A stretch of DNA of 64,000 nt. Origin: Brienomyrus brachyistius. Lineage: Eukaryota; Chordata; Actinopteri; Osteoglossiformes; Mormyridae. The DNA lies in NCBI RefSeq assembly GCF_023856365.1, contig NC_064540.1, forward strand, positions 30,464,974-30,528,973, in the 5' to 3' direction. The position numbers were made by a program, and so were the translations under genes. The notes under the pieces were generated by a model. That model ran no database searches, was not told the origin of the DNA, and saw only the letters and a list, made by a program, of their open reading frames with translations. This document shows, in pieces, positions 11,735 through 22,885 of the stretch (position 1 is the first letter of the stretch; each line of letters starts with the position of its first letter).

Positions 11735-12480
11735 ACCAAATTTCGTTAAATTGCTGGGGAGGTCCAGATACATGAGACAGGAATAGAAGGATTATTCTTT
11801 ATTAATATACAGACGAGGGTTACAACCCTCCCTAGGGCAATAGAAGGGGATACCTGCCACGGGACATTCTAAAACGCTTAATGTGAAAATGCGTAACGCA
11901 ACTTAATGTATTAAAACAGTCACCACAAATCACCAAATTTCTCGCGAATGTATCTGGCCATAAAGACTTACCTGACAAGAAATCAAAACCGAAATGCTAG
12001 GAATATGGACTTTAAGCCTTTTCTTTATGGGCGTCAATGGAGGGGAAAACGCTTGACGTAAGATGAAGTCCATATTCCTAGCATTTCGGTTTTGATTTCT
12101 TCCCTGGCATGGGTGACGGGTACACCACGTTCCCAAAGCCACGTTAGCCTCGAGCGAACTGCCCGGAGAAACCGCTCACACCAGCGCTGCAACCCGATCT
12201 CCTCCCCTTTTAAACACACATTTCTATGGCGTTAAATTAGTGCCAAAAGTCGTGCGCATAAAAACAGAAAATCCATGCTCTCTACGCGCTCGCGATTGCA
12301 CAGCACTCACTCACTCGCTCGCCGTTAAATTAGGGCCAAAAGTCGAACCACGCGCGTGCGTGTGCTCGAGTGCTGAAAACCCATCCCCTCTACGCGCTCG
12401 CGTCTGCACAGCACTCGCTCGCTCGAATTTCCCGCTTCGTCTTACCGTATATAAAAGAATGGGCCAATGTACGGTAAATT
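11735..12480 (-). mobile_element. Probable retroelement LTR with primer-binding-like site
   Basis: On the minus strand the right part is GC-rich and CpG-rich, with two ~95-bp direct repeats (about 12231-12330 and 12330-12425, sharing TACGCGCTCGCG and GCACAGCACTC). A 36-bp inverted repeat follows, then an AATAAAG signal (near 11800) and, next to it, TTTGGTGGCAGCGG, which resembles the start of the internal region in several fish gypsy elements. Enhancer-like repeats, a poly(A) signal and a PBS-like site in that order suggest U3-R-U5. No gag or pol follows. The exact ends are not defined. Confidence 0.4.
11977..12101. repeat. 36-bp perfect inverted repeat
   Basis: Arms 11977-12012 and 12066-12101 are exact reverse complements (aagaaatcaaaaccgaaatg and onward) around a 53-base spacer. 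Such a hairpin could be a fold-back terminus or an LTR regulatory dyad. Confidence 0.9.
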
Positions 12481-12990
12481 GCATTGTGAATAAAATTTCT
12501 TAATACAACATCACAAAGCCAATTTAATTAATTCAAATCCTGGGAAGAACGCTCCTCAGATATTAGTTCTCGGGTTAGTGTTAGCAGACTATAGGCGAAA
12601 CCACCTTAAGTGCTATCTGTTAATGTTTATTAAATTAGCATTAAAATGGAGAGGTTTATAATATCTTTTGTCCTTGTAGCTGCTAAATACACTCATTATT
12701 AAAGCCATAAAGTTGTCTGCCTACTACATTGGAATCTCCACTGAGTAAGTGTTTTTGATGGATTTTATTTAACTTTATTATACTCTGGTCCTTAGATCTA
12801 ATGTCATACTTCTTCACTTATATTGTTTGTGAAAAGGTTTACCACGGTCAAACAGAGCAGCCACTACATCATCATACATGAACAAGCACCTCACAAAACA
12901 AAAACATTTCATTTTCATAATTAAAACTTTTGAATGGTAGGCCTAGTGTGTGGATCAGAGACAAGATCTTGACACCTCATTAACTATAAT

Positions 12991-13640
12991 TTGTTCTGTG
13001 AACAGCTCAGATACCACCTTCTCGAAAGTCTTCTGCATAAAATAGAAATAGGATTCAGCGCGACTCCACTAAATTTGGATTACCTGGAGTTCCTTTGTCA
13101 TCAGGAGCTGTATCTTCTGCAGGCCCTGTCTAATCACATTGAAGTACCTCCTGCTATCACCCTGGCTTTGCAAGAGCTCTTTGACCTTGTGAGGGCACAT
13201 CTGGAACGTCCAGCCCCATGTGTCACACAGGAAGTCGCTGCCACCAATAGACGACCCAAGATTTTGATTGAAGAACAATGTTTGAAAGAAATGCTCCATA
13301 CTCAACTTCCTGTGCCTTGCATAGCCACACTGATGGGTGTTTCAAGAAGAACAATCTTAAGAAGAATAAAAGAGTATGAGCTCTGTGTTAGGGAACTTGA
13401 CAATTTGGTTTCTTCTGTCAAGAATGATCTACCAAATGCAGGCTACAGGATAGTCAATGCAGGCTGCAGTCAATGGGCTACAGGGTTCGGTGGAGAAGAG
13501 TTGCAGCCTCCATGCATAGGGTTGATTCCATGCGCATCATATAAAGGTTGTCAAGTCTTGGCTGTGTTGTACGCAGAATGTACCAGGGCCTTTGTCTCTA
13601 GTACACGTGGACACAAACCACAAGTTGATCCGGTTTGTAT
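12991..13640 (+). pseudogene. Decayed integrase-core-like gene (multicopy in fish genomes)
   Basis: The N-terminal ~140 residues are intact and include RRPKILIEEQ followed by VSRRTILRRIKEYEL, a helix-turn-helix stretch typical of a vertebrate multicopy family with an rve-like integrase core. Beyond residue ~150 the similarity moves to other frames: RVAASMHRVDSM (around 13490-13540, followed by a TAA), then VHVDTNHKLIRF (from 13601), which carries the first catalytic-type Asp in an HxDxNHKL motif. Two frame changes and in-frame stops show decay. The rest of the catalytic core is missing. A TATA-like tataaaag lies at about 12451. The mobile-element class is uncertain. Confidence 0.65.
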
Positions 13641-13739
13641 TACCAGCAAATTTATTTGGAGTAAACCCTGGGTGGATTGGTGTGAGGTGGTGGTGGGGCT
13701 TTGGAGAAGATTTCCTGCCGATCAACACTAGCAACTTAT

Positions 13740-15280
13740 ATCTATCTGTCATGGAGGTCTCGGGACTCACAGATATTCAGAGACATGTGGATAGTTTACC
13801 AGTGGTTTTCAGCAGGAAATAGTTATTACTACAAATTGTCACCCCCCCCCCCCCCCCCGCCCCCCACAGAAACTGGATCTGGCTATAGTGGGAAAATCTT
13901 TTTTTTTTTTTTATTTGTGAGAACTTGAAAGCAAAACAAAACTTGGAAAAAATATATGCTCATTCACCAATTTTCTAATCTGGGGTCTAAAGTGGTCAGG
14001 CTTGCAAGTGTATTTGGTTATTTGTCTATCCTAGCCTGTTGCAGTGTATATTTCCTGTATATTTTGCATGTAAAAAATGTTGTTTGTTATGTCAGTGCTT
14101 AATATTATCATGTAGTCTTCATGAACTTTCTTCATCTTGGCCAGGGACTGCATTTGAAAAGTAGCCACTTGACTAAAATTGGCACATTTTCAGAAATGCC
14201 AGCAACAATACTGATAATGAACACCCCTCTAACTGACTCTCAGTTGGTTTAGAAAAAAGACTTTTAAGAGAAAAGAAAGCCTTCCTTTGGTTTTGCATTT
14301 TTCTCTTTTTTGTTGGCTGTGCACAATATATTAGAAGAATACCTTACAATTATATTAGTTAAGAAATAACAGATTGCGTATATACAATATTAAGGTGATA
14401 ACAACAACCCTCACTGTCTCTAGGTGCTGCTTCAGACAGGGCATTCTGCAGCAGGGACACCACCTCCCTATCACAACAGCCCACATAACAGAATAACATT
14501 AGTGTATGATTCAGTAGGGCTAGTCCAGGTCTGGAAAGTAGTTGGGCCAGATTTTTAAACCAAGAAATTTAGCTGGGCCAGACATTTTCAGCGGCCCAGT
14601 AAGCAACAGGTAATGGCATTTTAAACAAACACAAATCAAGGTACATTATTTTAAAAAACTACAACTGAACAGAATCTGAGAGCAATATTTTTTTTCACTT
14701 CTGAAATGAGAAAAATATTTTGGTCGTATCTGACCTAGACGCATCCCAAAGAAAAAAAATGCCTATTAGATGGTAAACAGACATAAAAAAAAGGGAAAAA
14801 TCGTCTATAATCATCATCCGCTTATACTGTGGTGATCCATTTCACCCACACAGGCATGATCACCATTAGCGGTTTCCACATTATTGTCGAGGTGACTATT
14901 CACTTTACCTCTGCTTTCTCCGACATCTTCCTGATTCTGCCGCCAACAAGGGGCTCATAGGGTGGAGACTGAGGGTGTTAAACAGACCAATCTTTTGTCA
15001 CTGAATGCAACAAATAATGTATTTATCTGTCAAAAGTCCAGCACCAGGAAAAGCAACAGAGTGACAGTAGAAACTGTAATAATAATGGAAGTGCGCCGCC
15101 CTACAGGGAAGGAGGAGTGATGGGAGTCCCGGTGGTGGCTAAGCGCGCGTGGGGAGAGGCGTCGTACTGTGAGGCTTCATGAACTTCCGATGGGGCAGTG
15201 CTGTCATACAGCGGGGAGCCTGAGAGGGGCACTGTGGCCGGGTGCGAGAGCCCTGGGTAATGAGTTGTAGAGCTGCGCAG
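13740..15280. other. No gene recognised
   Basis: Includes a poly-C run with interruptions (13842-13866) and a T run near 13900. No ORF with family resemblance was seen. Confidence 0.45.
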
Positions 15281-15557
15281 TGTCACGATCGGGTACAAGC
15301 AGGCAGGCGATCGTGCGGGCAAGGCGTGCAAGGAGCAAGCGGACAGGCAAAAACGGGAGTTTAATTAGGAAGCGCGGACGGGGAAACATCTCACGCATAC
15401 AAACATCAATGACAGACACTGGACTCAGGTAAGACACGGACTGAAATACACAGGACTGAGCAAATTAACTAGATACAGCTGGGTACAAATCGGGAGAAAA
15501 CACGTGGGTAATCAGGGGGCGTGGCACACAGGAGGAGCGGACGAGCCGGGCATGACA
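15281..15557 (-). mobile_element. Solo LTR (277 bp) with 5-bp target duplication
   Basis: On the minus strand it starts TGTCATGCCC and ends GATCGTGACA, so it has TG...CA termini. It is flanked by the perfect 5-bp duplication cgcag (15276-15280 and 15558-15562). An ATTAAA poly(A)-type signal lies near its 3' side. A second, diverged member of the same family sits at 24326-24590. The size, termini and 5-bp duplication fit a Ty3/gypsy LTR left after LTR-LTR recombination. Confidence 0.85.
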
Positions 15558-15562
15558 CGCAG

Positions 15563-17572
15563 GAACTGAGAGCCCAAGCTGTTGGACATTCCACTGGACT
15601 AGGAGACTGGGGTGAGTGAGGAGGAGCTCATTGACCACAAACTGGGATACTGGCTGTGTGTGAGCAATGGGGTGGAGATTAAGGAAAGACGTTAAATCAG
15701 CATGCAGTGTTGCCTGGAAACAACAACAAATATACTAGTGTCACTGTACTAAAACAATATCAAAATAATGCCTATTTTTTATTCATTTTACTTGTAGAGT
15801 GCAAAGTACAAAGGAAAACAAAGAGTAACTATGGCGAAATAAATCAAAGCATGTCCCAGAATGATGGGCCTGAATGGATCAGGACAGAAGAAGGCGAAAG
15901 TCCTGTTAACGAGGTGAGACGATGCAGACACAGGCCAGGATGTGGGTATAGGCGAGAACAAGAGGGAAGACGGGGGCCCGAGACTCAGCATGGGGACAGG
16001 TGGGGGAGGGGAGGCACGGGCTCACCTGGAGCTGCTCCCGGAGGTGCCGCTATGACTCATGGGTAACATGCCGGAATGGGACGGCACCTGTAGGCTGGAC
16101 CAGTTGTCATGGGAGGGCAACATGGACAGACAGGTAGACGAGCTGTCTGAATAAGCAGCTGCAAGTATAAAACAATAAATGAAGCAGGTATGTGGTGGGC
16201 AGTGTTACAGCGTCCTTAATATGGTCAATACAGAAAAGGCATGTTATCATGTTATGTATATACTGCCTCCAGTTACTTAATGCCTAACTTTAATACATTG
16301 ATTGATTTGTTCACTGCTGCAGCCTGTGTCAACTTTCCTTTCAGACAGATGTAAAGTCCATTCTGTTTTTGTTCTGTGTAGTTTTTTTTGAACAGCATAT
16401 GGCTGAATTCTGTTAAACCTCAGACTGAAGAAAATTGTGTTAATTGAAAAGCAAATATCAAAAACTCAGTCTGCAGGAATGTTTTTCTAAATATTTCTGT
16501 GGACTTTTGGAAATTTCACGAAATTCCATTGCTCCATTACATAAACACTGAGTGAGATTTCATTCCCATTACTGCAACGTATGAAGAGGATTATGACTTA
16601 TTACTTTAGGTTATCGGACTGAGTGAGTTTTGGAAATTTGCTCTTCGATAACTGAAGCAGTGCTGTGAATGCAGAGGTTATATGCGTCGCATATCAACAG
16701 AACTGTATGTTTATGTCTTGTCTTAATTATTTTGATTAAATGTCTAACTATTCCCAATATGTGTGAACATACTTGGCCAAATAAAGCTGATTCTGATTCA
16801 GTCAGAGGGTAATCGTCGGTGTGCTGTACTATCGTGGTGACCCACACAGAGAGCTTAGGACCATGATTTCAGTGTGTGCTTGTGTGAGGGGACAGGCAGG
16901 GCGGCGGCTCACTGGGTGATGCACTCCTGTGGGTATAGGGGCTGGGATAGGGGGCGGAGCAGTTACTCCTCAAGGAGGAGTAACAGTCACAGCCGTGGGG
17001 GGAGGAGAGGGAGAGGGTGCTCCCAAACTGGGGGTGTGGGTTTGATGAAGAGCAGAGAGACCCTGAGCCTGGGATGAACCAGCTGCCTACTGAAACGAAA
17101 GCGGATAAAGACAGAAACTAGAACCTCAAACTAAACAACACAAACAACAATATCAAGTTATATTCAATCATTAAACCGTTATATATTTAATCTAAACAAT
17201 AGTAATAAATATCGTTCCGATTCAAAATATCATTTACGGGTGAATCTTATGACTTGCATTGGGAAACAGGAAACGGGCCAAGCTGCAGGGCCAGTTCAAA
17301 GGCATAGTGCGAGGCGCCCAGAAAGGGGGCGAGGTCTGGGCGGAGTCAGCTAAAGAAGAAAAAGGCCTGACCTTTTTCTGGATGCTGTGGACTGTGTTTG
17401 TGTGTGAGCTGCAGCTGCATGTTCCTTACATTTTTTTTATTAACACCAGCACCGTGAGGTTTGGCCTGGACTGGGTCCTGTCCTGCACGGTTGAAGACAT
17501 GTTGACTGATGGTCAGCCCGTGTTCTGTTGGATCCCACAGAAAGGAAATGGGAATCCCGTTTGGATCGGATA
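15563..17572. other. No gene recognised; LINE 3' tail near 16770-16800
   Basis: Open frames at 15707-16066 and 17259-17576 lack recognisable domains. The sequence ggccaaataaagctgattctg at about 16778 is the typical 3' tail of a fish LINE (AATAAAGCTGATTCTGATTC type). The 16870-17060 segment is GC-rich and repetitive. Confidence 0.45.
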
Positions 17573-18333
17573 CTGACAGTTGAAAAAAAACTCATGTCTG
17601 TGTGTTATGAAAGAATATCAATAAATGTTTCCGAAAGGGGATGACTCATTTGGTAATTATTTACGGCTTATGTTATGGCTGAGAAATTTACAGTCTTTAC
17701 TAAAGTCTGACTTCTTTCGAGTCACCTTTAATATAGATTGGACACTCTCTATGCTATGTACAATACTTATATAGATGGTACATGTTTACTTGCTTGCACA
17801 GATGGTTGATTAGGTAATTAGTGTAAGTGTGTGTGTGTGTGTGTGTGTGTCCAATCGCATGTATGTCCAAGGTCCATAGTAAGTAATATACACTGATCAA
17901 GAGATGCCTGAAAGTGGATGAAAGAGGACATTAGTGGGTGTATCACTTAGTGTAACGGGTGCAGGAAAATGAGCAGGACTGCAAGCCATATAATGACCCA
18001 CTGTCCTTATCTAGCTCTTAATACAGTATGCATACAGTGATGTATCTACAATGGACAGCTACTATAAGCAGATAGCACAGTACAGGTGCTTAATCTGTAT
18101 GCTATTTCCATCCATCCATTGTCCAAACCGCTTATCCTACTGGGTCACAGGGGGTCCGGAGTCTATCCCGGAATCAATGGGCACGAGGCAGGGAAGAACC
18201 CAGGATGGGGGGCCAGCCCATCACAGCTCACACTCACACACCATTCACTCACACATGCACACCTACGGTAAATTTAGCTACTCCAATTAGCCTCAGCATG
18301 TTTTTGGACTGTGGGGGGAAACCGGAGGAAACT
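17573..18333 (+). repeat. Left arm of a large inverted duplication, including a truncated SINE
   Basis: 17573-18108 is the reverse complement of about 19692-20213 with scattered differences and a longer GT run (17825-17852). The arm continues into a minus-strand SINE (18109-18333) that pairs with the plus-strand SINE at 19343-19691, but stops within the SINE core. The outer end begins with TGACAGTTG. Confidence 0.9.
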
Positions 18334-19328
18334 AGCAGCTTTGTGTGGTAATTGTTTGTATTAAAAATACATTGGATCAAGTCAAATTATTTTTATGAAG
18401 AATTAACATCTAAAAGCTGCTAGTAGACCGTGGGAAAATAATTTTTCTATTTTCTTGCTGCCATCTCGTGGCCAAAAGTAGGTATTGCAATTTCCATCAT
18501 ATGTAAGAGGGCCTGCCCATCAGAGTAATGTACATCCTGTGACATGTATTGACTATCAAGACAAACTGAAACACGGTGTATTAGGCTGTCAATGAGTACT
18601 GGACTAGGGTGAAAAACTGCCTGATAATCTACCTATTAACTAGAAGAGTACAAACTGGAGACGGATCCCCTAATACAGAGGGATTAACGTCTGTGCCACA
18701 TCCAGAACCATTCAGTGTAGGAGTCTGGTGGTTCTACTGGATACTGACAAGTACCCAGCCCCTTTGTTCCCTCTGATAATCATCAGTCCTCCTCTGAATG
18801 CCTTCACCACTCTATTCCTGAATAGGTACACATTTAAATATGCTAGCAAGATCAAGGTATTGGGATAACTGTTAGGTTCGCTGTTCAGAGAGTTGCAGTG
18901 AAAACCATCATACACAGTGGCCCTTTCTGGATAAGATTACCTCCCTCTGATCTAACAGGTCAAGATCAAAGCAAGGTGCATTGCAATGTCTGACACCCAG
19001 CACACTACAGCATATAAAATACAGGTATCCATCGCCTTCCGCATTTGGAACCAGGACCACTTGTTGCAAGTCAATTTGGGCGTATCTCAAGTTATACGAG
19101 AGAGGCAAGACATTAAGGACAGTATACACAGTACTGAAATAATAATGTACATATTAAACCACAGCACTTAATAAACAGATACTGCACTTACATTTCACAA
19201 AAAAAAAATAAAGCACAGATTGCACTAAGAAATCAAAAGATGCATGTGCTAGCAAACAGTGGGAGCTGAGGAAGAAGCAGTGGTGAAATACTTTATTGTA
19301 CAGTACAGTAAGTTTCTTTTTATAGAAT
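18334..19328. other. Spacer of the inverted duplication; no gene
   Basis: The unique ~1 kb centre between the arms. The short minus-strand frame at 18908-19129 is not recognisable. The segment near 18870-18930 (minus: atccagaaagggccactgtg) resembles the widespread fish repeat also seen at 49950-49990. Confidence 0.45.
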
Positions 19329-19342
19329 GAAATAGCATACAG

Positions 19343-19691
19343 GGGGCGGCATGGTGGTGCAGTGGTTAGCACTGTTGCCTCACACCTCTGGGACCCGGGT
19401 TCGAGTCTCTGCCTGGGTCACATGGGTGTGGAGTTTGCATGTTCTCCCCATGTCGTCGTGGGGTTTCCTCCCGCAGTCCAAGAATATGCTGAGAATATGC
19501 TGAGGCTAACTGGAGTTACTAAATTGCCCGTAGGTATGCATGTATGAGTGAATAGTGTGTGAGTGTGCCCTGTGATGGGCTGGCTCCCCATCCTGGGTTG
19601 TTCCCTGCCTCGTGCCCATTGCTTCCGGGATAGGCTCCAGACCCCCCACGACCCAGTAGGATAAGCGGTTTGGACAATGGATGGATGGATG
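19343..19691 (+). mobile_element. Full-length tRNA-derived SINE with 14-bp target duplication
   Basis: Runs from the gggggcggcatggtggtgc head (A-box-like AGTGGTTAGCACTG, B-box-like GGGTTCGAGTC) through the conserved core and the ATAGGCTCC body to a (GGAT)n tail. It is flanked by gaaatagcatacag at 19329-19342 and 19692-19705. It inserted into the right arm before the inverted duplication formed, because the left arm carries a truncated version of the same insertion. Confidence 0.9.
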
Positions 19692-20213
19692 GAAATAGCA
19701 TACAGATCTTATAAGCACCTGTACTGTGCTATCTGCTCATAGTAGCTGTCCATTGTAGATACATCACTGTATGCATACTGTATTAAGAGCTAGACAAGGG
19801 TCATTATATGGCTTGCAGTCCTGCTCATTTTCCTGCACGCGTTACACTAAGTGATACACCCACTAATGTCCTCTTTTATCCACTTTCGGGCATCTCTTGA
19901 TCAGTGTATATTATTTACTATGGACCTTGGACATACATGCGATTGAACACACACACACACTTACACTAATTACCTAATCATCCATCTGTGCAAGCAGGTA
20001 AACATTTACCATCTATGTAAGTATTGCACATTGCATAGAGAGTGTCCAATCTATATTAAAGGTGACTCAAAAGAAGTCAGACTTCAGTAAAGACTGTAAA
20101 TTGGCAGCCATAACATAAGCCGTAAATAATTACCAAATGAGTCATCCCCTTTCGGAAACATTTATTGATATTCTTTCATAACACACAGACATGAGTTTTT
20201 TTTCAACTGTCAG
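19692..20213 (-). repeat. Right arm of the inverted duplication; candidate LTR
   Basis: Reverse complement of 17573-18108. In minus orientation it begins TGACAG, 94 bases after the stop codon of an integrase tail (20306), which is where the 3' LTR of a minus-strand gypsy element would start. The inner LTR boundary could not be fixed because a SINE (19343-19691) splits the sequence. Confidence 0.7.
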
Positions 20214-20305
20214 CATCCTTCTCGATTGTCAGAAGCTCTGCGCTAGAGGGAGGTTTACTGGTCTTATACTCTTCTGGCACCTTGTGTGATTCCTGACTTG
20301 GGACA

Positions 20306-20563
20306 TCAGTTTGGCTCCTTCTGTATGTGGTTTACATTGTATTTGTTCTTTAAAGTTGCCCCTTCAGAATTAGACAGTGTAACCAGCTTGCCACATATTG
20401 CCTGGATGACATAAGGTCCGGTAAAATCCGGTTCCGTTCTTCCTCCTTTCCGTCCCCGCTTCCTCATGTTGAACAGAAGCGCCTCATCTCCAACATGATA
20501 AACTGTGTTTTGGTACCTCTTTTGTATTCGTTTACCACATGCCTGCTTCTGTTTTTCCTGTGA
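20306..20563 (-). mobile_element. Ty3/gypsy-type integrase C-terminal fragment
   Basis: The minus frame runs uninterrupted for ~85 codons to a TGA and reads KRIQKRYQNTVYHVGDEALL, then FNMRKRGRKGGRTEPDFTGP, then KNKYNVNHIQKEPN. This is the C-terminal DNA-binding (GPY/F-type: GPYVIQ) end of an integrase, also shared by Ginger-like integrases. The catalytic core is not present upstream. Confidence 0.8.
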
Positions 20564-20854
20564 CTAGGAGATGTTTTCAGCTGTTGTTGCTTATTGTCTC
20601 AACTACTTTATTTTTTTCATCAAAAAACGTGCCGTAGCTTTTCTCATCGGGAAGAATAATTGTGGAAAGCTGAAGTGGAAAAACATTCATAGCAAATTAT
20701 TATTATTCACAGATCATTATAAAGAGTCATTTTCTAAAAGCATTAAGAACAATGTAATTTGCTGTTTCAAGATATGTTTTTAAATAACTACTTGTCAGTC
20801 ATAAGAAACTCTTCAACACACATGATCCGATCTTGCCACAAATCATTTTTAATC

Positions 20855-21060
20855 TCACTTTTGTTGCCAGCAGTTCAGACATTAATGGCTGTGTGTTGAG
20901 TTATTTTGAGGGGACATCAAATTTACACCATTATACAAGCTGTACACTGATTACTTTACATTCTATCAGAGTTTCATATCTTTAACGTTGTCCCTTGAAA
21001 AGATATAATAAAATATTTACAAAAATGTGTGGGGTGTACTCACTTTTGTGAGATACTGTA
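20855..21060. mobile_element. Tc1/mariner element end
   Basis: The stretch ending ggggtgtactcacttttgtg then agatactgta is a common Tc1-family terminus in fishes; the preceding 150 bases also match that subterminal region. Only the right end is present. Confidence 0.7.
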
Positions 21061-21890
21061 TATTAAGGGATTGATTGTCAATAATATCAGTAATTCCTGA
21101 TGTAATGTTAAAAGAATAGAGCCTGTCTCACACAGTTCTAAAACAACCTCAAAAACAGACTTACCATTTTATGTCATCATTCGTTTTCTCATCCAGGCCA
21201 TTGGTTTGGGGATGATATGCAGCAGTGATCAACGGCAGAACAGGGGCTCTGAACGCAGTATGGATTAAAAAGGAATTAACCATCTCTCTCAATATAAAAT
21301 TAGGATCATTTATTCTCTACAGAGGCCCCCATAGAATAGTGCATCCATCCCCTCACTCATGTTTAGACAGACGTAAGGCAACAGGCCAATGACATTCAGA
21401 ACAGCAACAACATCAACAATTGTACAGCTAGTTTTAAAATTTAATAAAAAAGACAAACCAATTAGGTAATATTAATGAAATTATTAAAATGTGCAGATTA
21501 ATAGTCAGAAATAATTTGCGATTTTAAGAGCGGAAAGGATACATTAAAACTCAATTACATTTATCCCTTAATAATAAAAAAAAGGTTTTTGAATTTTACA
21601 TCATGATAAATGAGAACTATATGTGATTACTAATTACTGTTGACTAATTTCCTGTCTGGACGTTTCCCTCCTCATTGTTAAAAGTCATTATATGTCTGGG
21701 TGCCAGTCAGTGGAAGCACACAGACATGTTGGCCAGCTGTCATATTCATTCAGCACCAGCCCATCAAGTAGAGAATTCAGCACCACGGACAGTGACCTGT
21801 GTTACAATGACATCAGGTCATTGGCTCTAAATATTTTTCTAGAAATAACTAAATGGCTCTATTGTAGAAATTTCCAGCCAGAGTCTTGTG

Positions 21891-22885
21891 GTGCGTTCGT
21901 TTTTCTCTCGGAACTTGGAAATTCCAAATTGGGTGACATCACATCCAACAATCTCCCGTTCAAGCTAGCACAACTCGGAACAAACATGGCTGCCTCCATG
22001 AATACGCTGCTGTGTTGTTGCTTTATATTTTAGCAGTTATGGAGTAAGATTATTATTTCAGACAAATAAACAAGAAACAGGAACTAGTCAAACCACATTA
22101 AAAGCTTTATAAAGTATTTTAGTACATTCATAGCGATATTCTTTTTTCGAGAGGCAAACAAACTACAAACAAACCAAAAACACTAACAAGTCTGGTAAAA
22201 ATCTGATATTGCATGTTAGGATACTGTTTACGGTCACAATATGGTATTCTCTAAATCGAACACGTGCAATTACATTAATAATTACTAATAATTATAAATA
22301 ATAATAATAATAAATGGGCGGTATGGTCGTGCACTGGTTAGCACTGTTGCCTCACACCTCTGGGACCCAGGTTCAAATCTCCGCCTGGGTCACATGTGTG
22401 TGGAGTTTGCATGTTCTCCCCATGTCGTCGTGGGGTTTCCTCCGGGTACTCCGGTTCCCCCCCACAGTCCAAAAACATGCTGAGGCTAATTGGACTTGCT
22501 AAATTGCCCGTAGGAATGCATGTGAGAGTGCATGGTGTGTGTGAGTGTGCCCTGCGATGGGCTGGCCCCCCATCCTGGGTTGTTCCCAGCCTCGTGCCCA
22601 TTGCTTCCGGGATAGGCTCCGGACCCCCCGTGACCCAGTAGGATAAGCAGTTTGGAAAATGGATGGATGGGATAATAATAAATTTAACAAAATAAACATT
22701 TTTAAGGATTTGTAAAATAGAATTAATGTTGAGTGTGTAAGCCGCCATGTTGAAATTACGTCACAGGGGCAACTCGGACAAGAAGATTCTGTCAGACATT
22801 AACGTCATAAAAGAGGCGTTTCTAATGGGAAGTGATGTTTTTCGTGACGTTTTTGTCCGAGTTGGAGTGAAATAATCAAACGCAG
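21891..22885. mobile_element. ~1-kb insertion with imperfect TIRs inside repeat copy 1
   Basis: Starts gtgcgttcgtttttctctcg and ends with the approximate inverse (cactgg-free ...aatcaaacgcagc), both next to CTCGGAACT / AACTCGGAC blocks. The two halves of the host repeat resume on either side. It carries a nested SINE (22316-22670). The class is undetermined; the flanking duplication (ttgtg / atgtg) is imperfect. Confidence 0.6.
22316..22670 (+). mobile_element. Full-length tRNA-derived SINE
   Basis: Same family as 19343. Head gggcggtatggtcgtgcac, core, and a short (GGAT)n tail. Flanked by an ataataataaat-like duplication inside an (AAT)n tract, so the exact duplication length is ambiguous. 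Confidence 0.9.

Noticed and set aside
12231..12425. Repeated GC-rich units considered as a CRISPR-like array
   Set aside because: Only two imperfect ~95-bp direct repeats in a vertebrate genome; no short repeat-spacer pattern.
15707..16066. 119-residue plus-strand ORF considered as a gene
   Set aside because: No domain, no homologous feel, Gly/Arg-rich end of GC-rich DNA, no splice or poly(A) context.
17259..17576. 105-residue plus-strand ORF beside the inverted repeat
   Set aside because: No recognisable domain; it ends at the repeat boundary by chance and no element-encoded protein fits.
21692..22033. 113-residue ORF shared with 38439, considered as a conserved gene
   Set aside because: Identity is nucleotide-level repeat similarity; the frame breaks in copy 3 and at the insertion, so no coding constraint is evident.
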